Source: a virus
Direction: 5' to 3' (one strand)
IMG/VR virus record: IMGVR_UViG_3300035670_000633
Coordinates: 1-37,793 of that record
DNA length: 37,793 bases
Shown here: piece by piece, positions 22,390-30,487 of the stretch
Layout: every line of letters begins with the position of its first letter
Position numbering within the stretch: the first letter of the stretch is position 1
Notes under the pieces: generated by a model
The model's database searches: none
What the model was told of the DNA's origin: nothing
The model's input: only the letters and a program-made list of their open reading frames with translations
Made by a program: the position numbers and the translations under genes

Positions 22390-25300
22390 ATGGCGATCAA
22401 GGTATACGTCACAAATCCCGCTCCCGGTCCTGTGCAGGTCACCGTGACGAACCCGACGCAGGACATTCGAACCATTGAGGTCAGTCCGACGCTGGTGCCT
22501 GGACCTGGCGTTCCAAGCGGAGGTGCTGCCGGCGACCTGCTCGTCAAGAACTCGGCGACTAACTTCGACACGGCATGGACCGACAGTCCGACCGTTGACA
22601 AGCTGACCTTCGACACGGCTGCTGCTGAGACGCTAAATGCTCAAGGCCAGATGGCTTGGAACTCCGATGAGGAAACGGTGGACATTCAGCTGAACGGCTT
22701 TGCCCTGCACACCGGCGAGCATGTCGTTTATCATGCAAAGAACCAGACGCTTTCGACCATCGCTAAAGGCGTTCCTGTAATGTTTGCTGGCACCGATGGC
22801 AACAGTGGCAAGCTGCTCATTCAGCCTTGGAACGGAACCGGGCCGAGCACCTATTTTATGGGGTTGACCGCCGAGGAGCTATCGGTGGACGAAGAAGGTT
22901 TTGTCATAGCCTTCGGCAAACTGAGGGGCATTCAAACCGATGGCGCGAACTACGGGCAAACTTGGACGAACGGCGAGATCATCTATGCCGGCACGACAAC
23001 CGGCAGTTTGACCGACACGCAGCCCGCCGCACCGAACCCTCACATTCAGGTCTGCGCGGTCATCTCCGCGCACGCTACGAACGGCACCCTGTTTATCCGA
23101 CCGACCCTCGGCTCCAACATCAAGGACGACGAAGGCGTGACGATCACCAGTCTGACGAGCGGGCAACTTCTTATCGCCAACTCGGCTGGGACCGTGTTCG
23201 AGAACAAGAGCTTGTCTGGCGATGCCACCCTGACCAACACGGGTGCATTGACCGTGTCCAATGATGCAGTCACGTATGCAAAAATGCAAAACGTCTCAGC
23301 GGCGTCGAAATTGCTCGGTCGTGGAGATGCTGGAAGCGGAGACGTTCAGGAAATCACCCTTGGCACCGGTCTGGCCATGTCGGGAACTACGGTTTCCGTC
23401 TCGGGCAGTTTTACTCCGACGGCGCACGCCAGCAGCCATGTTACGGGCGGCACAGACAAAATCCGCGATGCCACAGCTTCGCAGGATGGGTTGATGACGT
23501 CTGCATATGCCGGAAAGCTCGACGGCATTGAGGCAAATGCTGATGTCACCGATGCGGGCAATGTCGGTGCATCGATTGACGGTGCGACAGCTAAAACAAC
23601 GCCGGTTGATGCCGACGTCGTGCCCATTTTGGACAGTGCCGTGTCCAACGTCCTCAAGAAAGTGACTTGGGCAAACATCAAGGCCACGCTCAAAACCTAC
23701 TTCGATACGCTCTACCCAAGTGGCAGCGGCACAAGTTCCGGCACCAACACAGGCGACCAGAATCTTTTCCAGACGATTGCCGTTGCTGGGCAATCTAACG
23801 TCGTTGCCGACACGACCTCGGATACTTTGACTTTGGCGGCAGGCAGCAACATTACAATCACGACAAATGATTCAACCGACACTGTGACCATTGCTGCAAG
23901 CGCAGGTCTTGGCGGCAGCACCGGATCGACAGACAACCGAGTTTTGCGTGCCGATGGCACGGGAGGCTCAACTGTTCAAAGCAGTTTGCTATCGGTTGAC
24001 GACGACGGCAAAACAATCATCAACCTAAGCGCCAACACTGACGAAGCTTTAACCATTCAAGGCACTGACCGCAGCGGGTCTTTGGGTGTCAGCAATTATG
24101 GCGCCGGCATTCGCAGTAAAAACTTGGTTGAAATTGCCGATGGTTCTGGCGTCGTGGTAACGTCGTCAAATGCAACGGTCGGTCATTTTTACCTGCGTGG
24201 CGACACCGATGCAAATGTGGCTGCGCTTAAAGACTCGGCGTCGGCTGCAGGAACCGGCACAAATCCGCAAACCCTGCGCATTTACGAAACCAATCCATCG
24301 AGCGGCAATTACGAGCGTCTGACCATTTCTGCGGCGTCTGGAACAAACGTCATCAAACCGGAAGCGGCGGGCAGCGGCACTGCGTCCAAGGTAGACTACC
24401 ACCTGACCGCAACCGATGTCCGCATCACTAGCGGCAGCGGCTCACCGGAAGGCGTCGTCACCGCTCCTGTTGGCACGACATATCACCGCACCGATGGCGG
24501 CACCGGCACGACGGTTTACATAAAAGAAAGCGGCACGGGAAACACTGGTTGGGTTGCCATCGACGACACGGGCATCACTCAACTGACAGGAGATGTGACC
24601 GCTGGACCTGGCAACGGTAGCCAAGCCGCTACGATTCAGCCCACTGCCATCTCCGGCAAGACAACCGCCACGCTCGTAGGCACGGAAGAAGTGCTGGTCA
24701 ACGACGCCGGAACGCTCAAGAAGACGACCACTCAAGACATCGCTGACTTGGCTCCGCCAGCAGGATTGGCCGACCCCGGTGCCAACGGCATCGTTGTCCG
24801 CACCGCTCTGAACACCACCACGGCCCGCAGCGTTGCCGCCGGCACGAACGTCACGGTGTCCAACGGAGACGGCGTAAGCGGCAACCCGACCGTCAACGTG
24901 GCTGATGCGTCCACGACAGTGAAGGGCGTGGTTGAGCTTGCGACCAGCGCCGAGACGACCGCCGGCCTTGCGGTTCAAGCGAGCGACACGCGGCTTTCCG
25001 ATTCACGCACGCCAACCGCACACGCCAGCAGTCACGTCACGCCAGGTAGCGACAAGATTCGGGATGCCTCGGCTTCGCAGGATGGTTTGATGACCACGGC
25101 CTACGCCTCCAAGCTCGACGGCATCGAGGCAGGCGCGGATGTGACCGACGCCACGAATGTTGGAGCCGCCATTAACGGAGCAACGGCCAAGACAACGCCA
25201 GTTGACGCCGACACGGTTGGCTTGATTGATAGCGCAGCATCCAACGTCTTGAAGAAGCTTTCTTGGTCGAACATAAAAGCCACGCTCAAGACCTACTTCG

Positions 25301-26508
25301 ACACGCTCTACCCGAGCGGCAGCGGCACCAGTTCGGGCACCAACACCGGGGACCAGAATCTGTTCAGCACCATCGCAGTCGCTGGACAATCAAACGTCGT
25401 GGCAGATACGACCACCGACACGCTGACGTTGGTCGCGGGCAGCAACGTGACCATCACCACAAACGCCACGACCGACTCCATCACGATTGCTGCGACGGAT
25501 ACTGGAATCACCCAACTGACAGGAGATGTTACGGCGGGGCCGGGAAGCGGTTCGCAGGCAGCGACCATTGCCAACGATGCGGTCACGTTCGCCAAGATGC
25601 AGAACGTCTCGGCAGCATCAAAACTGCTCGGACGAGGAAGTGCGGCTGGCTCGGGCGATGTGGAAGAAATTACTCTTGGCTCCGGCTTGTCTATGAGCGG
25701 CACCACGCTGTCGGCAACGGGCGGCGGCACTGGAGACGTGGTTGGCCCCGCGAGCGCCACCGACAACGCCATCGTTCGGTTCGACCTTACCACTGGCAAA
25801 CTCATTCAGAACAGCGGCATCACTATCGCCGATGGCGCAAGCGGAACTTTGGCTGGAACCAACAGCGGCGACGTCACCCTGAGCGCATCCGTCTCGGACA
25901 TCTTTGGCCTCACCGGACAAGACCTGACTGCCGACGACCCTGCCGCAGACCGCATCGTTTTCTGGGACGACTCGGCGAGCAAGCTGACCCACCTGGAAGT
26001 CGGCTCCGGCTTGTCGATCTCTGGGACGACGCTGTCTGCAACAGGCGGAGGCGGCGGGGGCGCCACCTACGAGCAAGTCGCCTCAGACGTTGCTATTACA
26101 AACAATAGCGTGTTTCAAGACATCACCGGTCTGTCCTTTACTGCCGCCGCAAATACGGATTACCTCATTCGACTCAATTTCAGCGTTACGACTAGCGCAA
26201 CTTCAACCGGCTATGAAATTGGGTTGAACGGCCCAGCAAGCCCGACAAACTACTTTTCCATTGTTAGTCTCTGGAACTCGGCAACAGCCGAGTCTGCCAC
26301 CATCACGGATTCAAATTCCTACGGGTCAATCGGGAGCAACGTCAATGCGGGCGGGGCGACTGCTCGACCGGCGATTGGCACCATTTTGTTTCGCAACGGC
26401 GCCAACTCAGGAACAGTTCAAATTCAAGGCAAGGTTGAAAACTCCGTTGTTGGCACTGTTACCTTCAAGGCCAACAGCTTCATCACTTGGGAGGTGGTAA
26501 CGACATGA
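22390..26508 (+). CDS. Tail fibre protein with internal duplication
   Basis: This 1,372-aa protein is rich in Thr, Ser, Gly, Asp and Ala, with short beta repeats as in trimeric fibres. A 158-residue block starting H-A-S-S-H-V-T at residue 346 recurs at residue 878, including L-K-T-Y-F-D-T-L-Y-P-S-G-S-G. The segments A-K-M-Q-N-V-S-A-A-S-K-L-L-G-R-G and G-I-T-Q-L-T-G-D-V-T-A-G-P-G also occur twice. After a poly-Gly hinge (residues about 1218-1223) comes a C-terminal domain of about 145 residues with the look of a jelly-roll receptor-binding head. The next gene overlaps by four bases. Confidence 0.88.
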   Translation: MAIKVYVTNPAPGPVQVTVTNPTQDIRTIEVSPTLVPGPGVPSGGAAGDLLVKNSATNFDTAWTDSPTVDKLTFDTAAAETLNAQGQMAWNSDEETVDIQLNGFALHTGEHVVYHAKNQTLSTIAKGVPVMFAGTDGNSGKLLIQPWNGTGPSTYFMGLTAEELSVDEEGFVIAFGKLRGIQTDGANYGQTWTNGEIIYAGTTTGSLTDTQPAAPNPHIQVCAVISAHATNGTLFIRPTLGSNIKDDEGVTITSLTSGQLLIANSAGTVFENKSLSGDATLTNTGALTVSNDAVTYAKMQNVSAASKLLGRGDAGSGDVQEITLGTGLAMSGTTVSVSGSFTPTAHASSHVTGGTDKIRDATASQDGLMTSAYAGKLDGIEANADVTDAGNVGASIDGATAKTTPVDADVVPILDSAVSNVLKKVTWANIKATLKTYFDTLYPSGSGTSSGTNTGDQNLFQTIAVAGQSNVVADTTSDTLTLAAGSNITITTNDSTDTVTIAASAGLGGSTGSTDNRVLRADGTGGSTVQSSLLSVDDDGKTIINLSANTDEALTIQGTDRSGSLGVSNYGAGIRSKNLVEIADGSGVVVTSSNATVGHFYLRGDTDANVAALKDSASAAGTGTNPQTLRIYETNPSSGNYERLTISAASGTNVIKPEAAGSGTASKVDYHLTATDVRITSGSGSPEGVVTAPVGTTYHRTDGGTGTTVYIKESGTGNTGWVAIDDTGITQLTGDVTAGPGNGSQAATIQPTAISGKTTATLVGTEEVLVNDAGTLKKTTTQDIADLAPPAGLADPGANGIVVRTALNTTTARSVAAGTNVTVSNGDGVSGNPTVNVADASTTVKGVVELATSAETTAGLAVQASDTRLSDSRTPTAHASSHVTPGSDKIRDASASQDGLMTTAYASKLDGIEAGADVTDATNVGAAINGATAKTTPVDADTVGLIDSAASNVLKKLSWSNIKATLKTYFDTLYPSGSGTSSGTNTGDQNLFSTIAVAGQSNVVADTTTDTLTLVAGSNVTITTNATTDSITIAATDTGITQLTGDVTAGPGSGSQAATIANDAVTFAKMQNVSAASKLLGRGSAAGSGDVEEITLGSGLSMSGTTLSATGGGTGDVVGPASATDNAIVRFDLTTGKLIQNSGITIADGASGTLAGTNSGDVTLSASVSDIFGLTGQDLTADDPAADRIVFWDDSASKLTHLEVGSGLSISGTTLSATGGGGGGATYEQVASDVAITNNSVFQDITGLSFTAAANTDYLIRLNFSVTTSATSTGYEIGLNGPASPTNYFSIVSLWNSATAESATITDSNSYGSIGSNVNAGGATARPAIGTILFRNGANSGTVQIQGKVENSVVGTVTFKANSFITWEVVTT
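23425..23898 (+). repeat. Fibre duplication, first copy
   Basis: This copy encodes residues 346-503 of the fibre. It is closely similar at protein level to the block encoded at 25021-25494, starting with H-A-S-S-H-V-T and ending in a T-I-A-A beta strand. Nucleotide identity is clearly lower than protein identity because many third positions differ, so the duplication is old. Confidence 0.88.
25021..25494 (+). repeat. Fibre duplication, second copy
   Basis: This copy encodes residues 878-1035 of the fibre and aligns without gaps to residues 346-503. Both copies are embedded in the same order of flanking shorter repeats, so a unit larger than the 158 residues was probably duplicated. Confidence 0.88.
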
Positions 26509-26894
26509 CGTATCTTTTTCACTGCGCATTTATTCAACGTTTTGCCACACAGGTTGGTGAGCAGATCACGTTTGACGACGGCCTGCCTCCGCCGACGCAG
26601 GAAGAATTGGATTCTACGCGAGCCGATGCGGAAGCGGAGTGGCACCGACAGCAAAACCCACCGAAGTCTTGGCCCGACGTTGAAACCTTCATCGCCGAGT
26701 TTACAATGGACGAGATGGTAGCCATGAGCTTGTCTTCTGACCCGACCATTGCCGGTCTTCGACTGCTGCTCTCCGCGTGGCGTTCGTCCGTTCAATCTGA
26801 TGACCCTAGGGTCATTCTTGGCTTGAACGCCCTAGTGAATACGGGTATCATCTCGCGGCATCGCCAACTCGAAATCCTTAACGCTCCTATGTGA
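26505..26894 (+). CDS. Small protein after the fibre, possible fibre chaperone
   Basis: This is a 129-aa protein from ATG 26505, overlapping the fibre stop as ATGA. It starts M-T-Y-L-F-H-C-A-F and has a charged Gln/Glu stretch with P-P-P-T-Q-E-E-L near residue 30. A helical C-terminal half follows (T-I-A-G-L-R-L-L-L-S-A-W-R). There is no signal peptide. Translational coupling to the fibre suggests a fibre-assembly chaperone or a distal tail part, but no family is recognised. Confidence 0.65.
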   Translation: MTYLFHCAFIQRFATQVGEQITFDDGLPPPTQEELDSTRADAEAEWHRQQNPPKSWPDVETFIAEFTMDEMVAMSLSSDPTIAGLRLLLSAWRSSVQSDDPRVILGLNALVNTGIISRHRQLEILNAPM

Positions 26895-26896
26895 CC

Positions 26897-27151
26897 ATGC
26901 CACCCGAAGTCATTGCCGCTCTTGAACCTGTCCTGAAATCTGGACCTGTCGCCGCTCTTCTCATTTTGGCCGTCTGGTGGCTAACCAAAGGCAACGAAAA
27001 GCTGGTCACGGCACTCAACACTGAGCGCAAAGAGCGTCTAGACAGTCTCACTCAACAAGTTGACAAGCTGGAGAAACGCTCGGACGATTGCGAAAAGGAC
27101 AGGCTCAACCTCCACCGACTTTTGGCCGAAGTCACTCGATCCACCCACTGA
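26897..27151 (+). CDS. Inner-membrane spanin-like protein (Rz-like)
   Basis: This is an 84-aa protein from ATG 26897; GTG 26891 would add two residues. One N-terminal membrane helix (V-A-A-L-L-I-L-A-V-W-W-L, residues about 18-30) is followed by a charged coiled coil to the C-terminus (L-T-Q-Q-V-D-K-L-E-K-R-S). That is the layout of i-spanins, which join the inner membrane to an outer-membrane lipoprotein in the last step of lysis of Gram-negative hosts. The lipoprotein gene follows after three bases and the amidase lies just downstream. A holin is an alternative, but the long coiled coil favours a spanin. Confidence 0.65.
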   Translation: MPPEVIAALEPVLKSGPVAALLILAVWWLTKGNEKLVTALNTERKERLDSLTQQVDKLEKRSDDCEKDRLNLHRLLAEVTRSTH

Positions 27152-27154
27152 CCT

Positions 27155-27349
27155 ATGAAATACGCACTCCTTCTTCTCCTCACTCTTCCGCTGACATCCT
27201 GCACGAACTTCGACCAGAAGCTCCGCGACAAGACCGGCCTAGACACACTCGGTTGGGTAACTCTCGGCCTTTCGGCCAAACTCAAAGGCGAGCAACTCAA
27301 GAGCGAATACGAAACCCTTAAAACGGTTGAAGTGACTGCTCAAAAGTGA
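27155..27349 (+). CDS. Outer-membrane lipoprotein spanin (Rz1-like)
   Basis: This 64-aa protein has an N-terminal K followed by a Leu-rich signal (Y-A-L-L-L-L-L-T-L-P) and the lipobox L-T-S-C with the lipidated Cys at residue 16. The mature part is only 49 residues, charged and probably helical (K-L-K-G-E-Q-L-K-S-E-Y-E-T-L-K). Together with the preceding membrane-anchored coiled-coil protein it makes a two-component spanin pair. Here the genes follow one another rather than overlap as in lambda. This supports a host with an outer membrane. Confidence 0.72.
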   Translation: MKYALLLLLTLPLTSCTNFDQKLRDKTGLDTLGWVTLGLSAKLKGEQLKSEYETLKTVEVTAQK

Positions 27350-27390
27350 AACGCCCCAACTACCACCCATTGTTCCGTCCCTCCAAGCGT

Positions 27391-27567
27391 ATGAAGACTA
27401 TCCTCACCAAACTTCGTGAACGGTCCACCTGGGCCGGTGTCGCTGTCCTGACCGCAGCTTTTGGTCTGCCCATTCCGCCAGGCGTGATGGAACTTGCCGG
27501 TGAAGCTGTGGGTGCCGTCGCTGGCATCCTGCTAATCCTCAAGACCGACAAGCCGAAAGCTCGATGA
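27391..27567 (+). CDS. Small holin
   Basis: This is a 58-aa protein from ATG 27391; a GTG at 27346 would add 15 basic residues and overlap the lipoprotein gene by four bases. After a basic start (M-K-T-I-L-T-K-L-R-E-R-S) come two hydrophobic helices: W-A-G-V-A-V-L-T-A-A-F-G-L and A-V-G-A-V-A-G-I-L-L-I-L. They are separated by a P-I-P-P-G-V-M turn, and the end is K-T-D-K-P-K-A-R. Two short membrane helices with a charged tail next to an endolysin gene are typical of class II holins, which open the inner membrane at lysis. The amidase start overlaps by four bases. Confidence 0.72.
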   Translation: MKTILTKLRERSTWAGVAVLTAAFGLPIPPGVMELAGEAVGAVAGILLILKTDKPKAR

Positions 27568-28109
27568 CCATCATCCTGGATCCTGGTCATGGTCTGAGCA
27601 ACCGCAAAGACGGTGTCTTCGACCCTGGCGCCGCATCCAACGGCGTGCGCGAAGCCGACGTCGTGATGGACTGGGTCAACGAGATCCGTGCTTTCCTACG
27701 GTGCGCCGGCTACAAGGTCATCCGCACCAGGATCAACAACGCAGATCCGGCGCCCGTCGGTGAACGTGCGGCAATTGCAAAAAAGTTCGGCGGCGACATC
27801 ATGTTGTCGATACATTGCAACGCTGCCAACGGAAACGCCAACGGCACCGAAACCTTCTACCGCGGAGAAACAAACCGCAAGAAAGCCGAGGTCATCAACA
27901 AGGCCGTGGTCGATACTCTCGGGACCAAGGACCGTGGCGTGAAGCTGGAGTCTGCCAGCCAGCACAAAAGGCTCGCTGTGATGACGTTTCAGCCCTGTTT
28001 CTTGGTGGAACTGGGCTTTATCGACCACGAAGGGGACCGAGCCAAGATGCTCGACCCCGAACTGCGGGCTAAAGCCTGCGAAGCTATAGCCAACGCATTG
28101 ACTGCATGA
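27564..28109 (+). CDS. Endolysin: N-acetylmuramoyl-L-alanine amidase (Amidase_3)
   Basis: This 181-aa protein cuts the bond between N-acetylmuramic acid and L-alanine in peptidoglycan. The zinc ligands are visible in order: H9 in L-D-P-G-H-G, E30 in G-V-R-E-A-D and H84 in S-I-H-C-N-A. The catalytic Glu, E149, is in V-E-L-G-F-I-D-H. It is a single catalytic domain of normal length, with no signal peptide or cell-wall-binding repeat, so it needs the holin to cross the inner membrane. It overlaps the holin and the phosphoesterase genes by four bases each. Confidence 0.93.
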   Translation: MTIILDPGHGLSNRKDGVFDPGAASNGVREADVVMDWVNEIRAFLRCAGYKVIRTRINNADPAPVGERAAIAKKFGGDIMLSIHCNAANGNANGTETFYRGETNRKKAEVINKAVVDTLGTKDRGVKLESASQHKRLAVMTFQPCFLVELGFIDHEGDRAKMLDPELRAKACEAIANALTA

Positions 28110-28837
28110 AACCGCTCCGCTTTATTTTTGCCACCGATTTGCATGGCGACCGGCAAAATGAGGCGGCGGTGAAAGTGCTGCATGCCGTGACCAAGGACTT
28201 CAAGCCCGATGTCCGAATCTTCGGTGGCGACCTGTTCGACCTCCGACCGCTGCGACGGGGCGCCTCCGCCGAGGAGCAATGCGAAACGATGCAGGATGAT
28301 TGGAATGCCGGCGTTGAGTTCCTTCACGCCTGGAAACCCACGCATTTGTTGATGGGCAACCACGACGACCGCTTGTTCGAACTTGCCGAAAACAGCAGCG
28401 CCGGCATCAAGGCCGATTATGCGCGAAAACTATGCGGTGATCTGGAGAATAATCTGCGCAAATTGCGCTGTGAATGGCGACCATACCACAAACGTCACGG
28501 TGTCTTTTCTTTCGGAAAGCTGAATGTCCTACACGGCTACCATCACGGAATTTATGCGGCTCGACAGCACGCCGCCGTGTACGGCTCCTGCCTTTTTGGT
28601 CATGTTCACAGTTTCGATGTCCATACTTTCGGGACGTTCAGCGAACGCAAAGCGGCCTATGCCTGCGGAGGCTTGCTGGAAGTCGATCAGGAATACAACA
28701 AGAGGCACACCACCACACTTCGGCATGAAAACGGATTCTACCTCGGGCTTCTTCACGAAGACGGCGCCTTCACCGTCCAAGAAGGGCGCCAAACCAACGG
28801 TCATTGGCACATTCCTACGGGATTCAAATGCTTCTGA
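28106..28837 (+). CDS. Calcineurin-like metallophosphoesterase
   Basis: This 243-aa protein carries all metal-site motifs of the metallophosphoesterase superfamily: D-L-H-G-D near residue 11, G-G-D-L-F-D near 40, M-G-N-H-D-D-R near 87, L-H-G-Y-H-H-G near 140 and G-H-V-H-S near 164. Phage members may act on DNA ends, nucleotides or phosphoproteins; the substrate cannot be read from the sequence. It is coupled to the amidase by ATGA, although it is not a known lysis function, and opens the accessory block. Confidence 0.85.
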   Translation: MKPLRFIFATDLHGDRQNEAAVKVLHAVTKDFKPDVRIFGGDLFDLRPLRRGASAEEQCETMQDDWNAGVEFLHAWKPTHLLMGNHDDRLFELAENSSAGIKADYARKLCGDLENNLRKLRCEWRPYHKRHGVFSFGKLNVLHGYHHGIYAARQHAAVYGSCLFGHVHSFDVHTFGTFSERKAAYACGGLLEVDQEYNKRHTTTLRHENGFYLGLLHEDGAFTVQEGRQTNGHWHIPTGFKCF

Positions 28838-28841
28838 CTGG

Positions 28842-29057
28842 TTGGCCGCTCTGACCCTGCCGGCAGAACTCGAAACACCCGGTCCCGAGTGGAAGACCCG
28901 ACAACAGCTTTGCGAAGAACTCGGCATCACTCGCTGGGCTGCGCAGTCTCGACTGGCAAAAGGCGTTCAAGCCGGCAAAATTGAAATTCGGAAATTCTTG
29001 GTTCTTGGGACTAGCGGGAACCGTCACATGACACCCCACTACCGTCTCGCCAAATGA
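28842..29057 (+). CDS. Small winged-helix-like DNA-binding protein
   Basis: This is a roughly 71-aa protein with a helix-turn-helix region T-R-Q-Q-L-C-E-E-L-G-I-T-R-W-A-A-Q-S-R-L followed by G-K-I-E-I-R-K-F, as in a short winged helix. The start is uncertain. No ATG lies near the phosphoesterase stop in this frame, so TTG 28842 is proposed; an ATG inside the phosphoesterase gene, over 100 bases upstream, is possible but its product reads as out-of-frame sequence. The stop overlaps the next ATG by four bases. Confidence 0.6.
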   Translation: MAALTLPAELETPGPEWKTRQQLCEELGITRWAAQSRLAKGVQAGKIEIRKFLVLGTSGNRHMTPHYRLAK

Positions 29058-29296
29058 GCAAGCCCAAACTGCCGCAGGTAATCGAACGCAAACTTGGCCG
29101 GCACCAAGCCGACGGTTTGTGCTGGGACGACGGCACCATAGAAATTGATCCACGGCTTACAGGGAAGCGACGACTCGAAACGCTGATACACGAATTTTTG
29201 CACTACCGGCACCCGCATTGGACCGAGGAAAAAGTGACCGAAGAAGGCGCTGTCATGGCAAAATTTTTGTGGCAACACGCTCGACCTGAGCGATGA
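29054..29296 (+). CDS. Small HExxH (SprT-like) metallopeptidase
   Basis: This 80-aa protein has a zinc-peptidase motif H46-E-F-L-H50 within L-E-T-L-I-H-E-F-L-H-Y. It is preceded by G-T-I-E-I-D-P-R-L-T-G, the strand-turn typical of minimal SprT/ImmA-type domains. A third ligand could be the Glu in V-T-E-E-G downstream. It has no signal peptide, so it would act in the cytoplasm. Small stand-alone domains of this type are common in phages. Targets are unknown. Confidence 0.75.
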   Translation: MSKPKLPQVIERKLGRHQADGLCWDDGTIEIDPRLTGKRRLETLIHEFLHYRHPHWTEEKVTEEGAVMAKFLWQHARPER

Positions 29297-29302
29297 TTTG
29301 GC

Positions 29303-29476
29303 ATGCCTCGCTATTGGGACGAACCACCTGAGATGCCGGAACCGCCGGAATGCTGCGGCGACCTGACCGACATGATGCACGACGGGAGTTGCATTTGCCC
29401 GCAGTGCGGTCGCTTGTTTGTCGCACCTCCAGACATTGAGCCATGCCCTACGGACTCCCAGGAGCGCTGCGACTAG
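29303..29476 (+). CDS. 57-aa Cys-rich zinc-ribbon protein
   Basis: The gene runs from ATG 29303 to TAG 29474-29476, seven bases after the preceding stop. The product is acidic at the N-terminus (E-P-P-E-M-P-E-P-P-E-C-C-G). It then has G-S-C-I-C-P-Q-C-G-R-L-F-V, a zinc-ribbon knuckle paired with the earlier C-C-G. Further Cys residues stand near the end. It overlaps the next gene by 34 bases. Spacing and the C-P-x-C-G-R motif make it likely to be real. Confidence 0.65.
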   Translation: MPRYWDEPPEMPEPPECCGDLTDMMHDGSCICPQCGRLFVAPPDIEPCPTDSQERCD

Positions 29477-29664
29477 ACGCTGCAGTGCATGCGCGAGACT
29501 GGCAGACCGGTCGCACCATCATTGTGCAGCAGGATGCAATCCTAGCGCCGTGTTTTCCCGCCGCCGACCAGGACGGTTGGAACGGTGAATGGTGCTGCAA
29601 AATCGCAGCGACCGGGCAACTCGTTGCAATCCCAGGCGAAAAACTGCCTGTTGCAAAGCGTTGA
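29443..29664 (+). CDS. Small beta-rich protein, unknown function
   Basis: This 73-aa protein starts with ATG at 29443 after GAGCC. Composition (A-V-H-A-R-D-W, R-T-I-I-V-Q-Q-D-A, C-F-P-A-A-D-Q-D-G-W-N-G-E-W, L-V-A-I-P-G-E-K-L) suggests a small beta barrel of SH3 type. Two adjacent Cys follow the second Trp. I do not recognise a family. It is the last gene before a 110-base gap with a candidate promoter. Confidence 0.55.
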   Translation: MPYGLPGALRLDAAVHARDWQTGRTIIVQQDAILAPCFPAADQDGWNGEWCCKIAATGQLVAIPGEKLPVAKR

Positions 29665-29775
29665 TCTTCAGCGCAAAACAACAAAACAAAAAAAAGAACA
29701 AAAAAAGTGTTGCGCGTGTCGTGGCATGTGGCAAGATGGCGTTGTCAGCGAAACACAACACACACAAAACAGACC
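29665..29775 (+). promoter_or_regulatory. Candidate early promoter region with A-rich tract
   Basis: The gap begins with a long A-rich tract (about 29677-29706, near-continuous A with a few C and G), which could act as an UP-like element. TTGCGC stands at 29709-29714 and CAAGAT about 16 bases further on is a poor -10. An A/C-rich leader (ACACAACACACACAAAAC) then leads to ATG 29776. It is the best gap for a promoter of the recombination and replication genes. Confidence 0.4.
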
Positions 29776-30006
29776 ATGCAATACCGAGTTTACGACACCT
29801 TCAACCGCTGCGAACGCAGCCGTCATCGCTCCCTCCGCACGGCGGTCATGGCCAAAGACAAGTTCAACCGAGACGTTCGCCGACGCAACGGCAGCAACAG
29901 CTACATCCCCACGCGAATCGAGCATCTCGATGACGATGAAGACTGGCTTCCAGTCGACATCGACGAAGTTCACGACATGGAGCAACACCTTTACTACAAC
30001 CGATAA
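29776..30006 (+). CDS. Small basic-acidic protein, first gene of the early block
   Basis: This is a 76-aa protein from ATG 29776 (context GACC-ATG). The N-terminal half is basic (N-R-C-E-R-S-R-H-R-S-L-R-T-A), the second half acidic (H-L-D-D-D-E-D-W-L-P-V-D-I-D-E-V-H-D). Such a charge split suggests nucleic-acid or protein binding, perhaps host takeover, but no family is recognised. ATG 29776 is preferred because the upstream in-frame ATG at 29707 lies before the candidate promoter. Confidence 0.6.
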   Translation: MQYRVYDTFNRCERSRHRSLRTAVMAKDKFNRDVRRRNGSNSYIPTRIEHLDDDEDWLPVDIDEVHDMEQHLYYNR

Positions 30007-30007
30007 A

Positions 30008-30262
30008 ATGACACCACGACCCAACGATCGCATAACCGACATGCGCCCCGAGTTCTCCGCCCGATTCCGCGACCACCAAGCTGCGCAGGACGCCATTGCC
30101 GCCGATTACACCCCGCTTGGCTACTGGCGCCCCATCGAGGAAGCTCGCCGGCAAAAAGCGCAAGACCTGGCGGCATTTAAAGCAACGCTCATCGACATCG
30201 CTGGCGCTTCGTTTATCGCCGCAGCCGGCTGGGCAATCCTGCACATTATTTTCTCCCTGTGA
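30008..30262 (+). CDS. Small protein with C-terminal membrane anchor
   Basis: This 84-aa protein starts with ATG one base after the previous stop. A polar helical body (F-S-A-R-F-R-D-H-Q-A-A-Q-D-A-I-A) includes Y-W-R-P-I-E-E-A-R-R. It ends in a single hydrophobic segment (A-S-F-I-A-A-A-G-W-A-I-L-H-I-I-F-S-L). This predicts a tail-anchored inner-membrane protein with its body in the cytoplasm. Function is unknown. A superinfection-exclusion role is possible but not supported by any motif. Confidence 0.6.
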   Translation: MTPRPNDRITDMRPEFSARFRDHQAAQDAIAADYTPLGYWRPIEEARRQKAQDLAAFKATLIDIAGASFIAAAGWAILHIIFSL

Positions 30263-30264
30263 CC

Positions 30265-30468
30265 ATGACAAACGAACAACGCATCACCATCCTGGTGGCA
30301 CTGAAAAACATGCTCGACGACTCGGCCAAATGCCGTGACAACGCGCAAAAACAACTCGCCAAAACCGGCGACCCGTATTGGCAGGAGTCCATTGACTACT
30401 GGCAAAGCTCTCACCAACGCTACCTGTCTGCACACAGCACCATGCTGCACCTCAACACCATCAACTAA
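30265..30468 (+). CDS. Small helical protein, unknown function
   Basis: This is a 67-aa protein from ATG 30265 (context GACC-ATG). It is helical and polar: I-T-I-L-V-A-L-K-N-M-L-D-D-S-A-K, then W-Q-E-S-I-D-Y-W-Q-S-S-H-Q-R-Y and a short polar tail. There are no motifs. It lies between the tail-anchored protein and the annealase gene and probably shares their transcript. Confidence 0.6.
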   Translation: MTNEQRITILVALKNMLDDSAKCRDNAQKQLAKTGDPYWQESIDYWQSSHQRYLSAHSTMLHLNTIN

Positions 30469-30487
30469 ACCCAACGAAACCACGACA

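Noticed and set aside
25263-26108. 281-codon plus-strand frame inside the fibre gene
   Set aside because: It is rich in Arg and His and out of frame with a convincing fibre protein.
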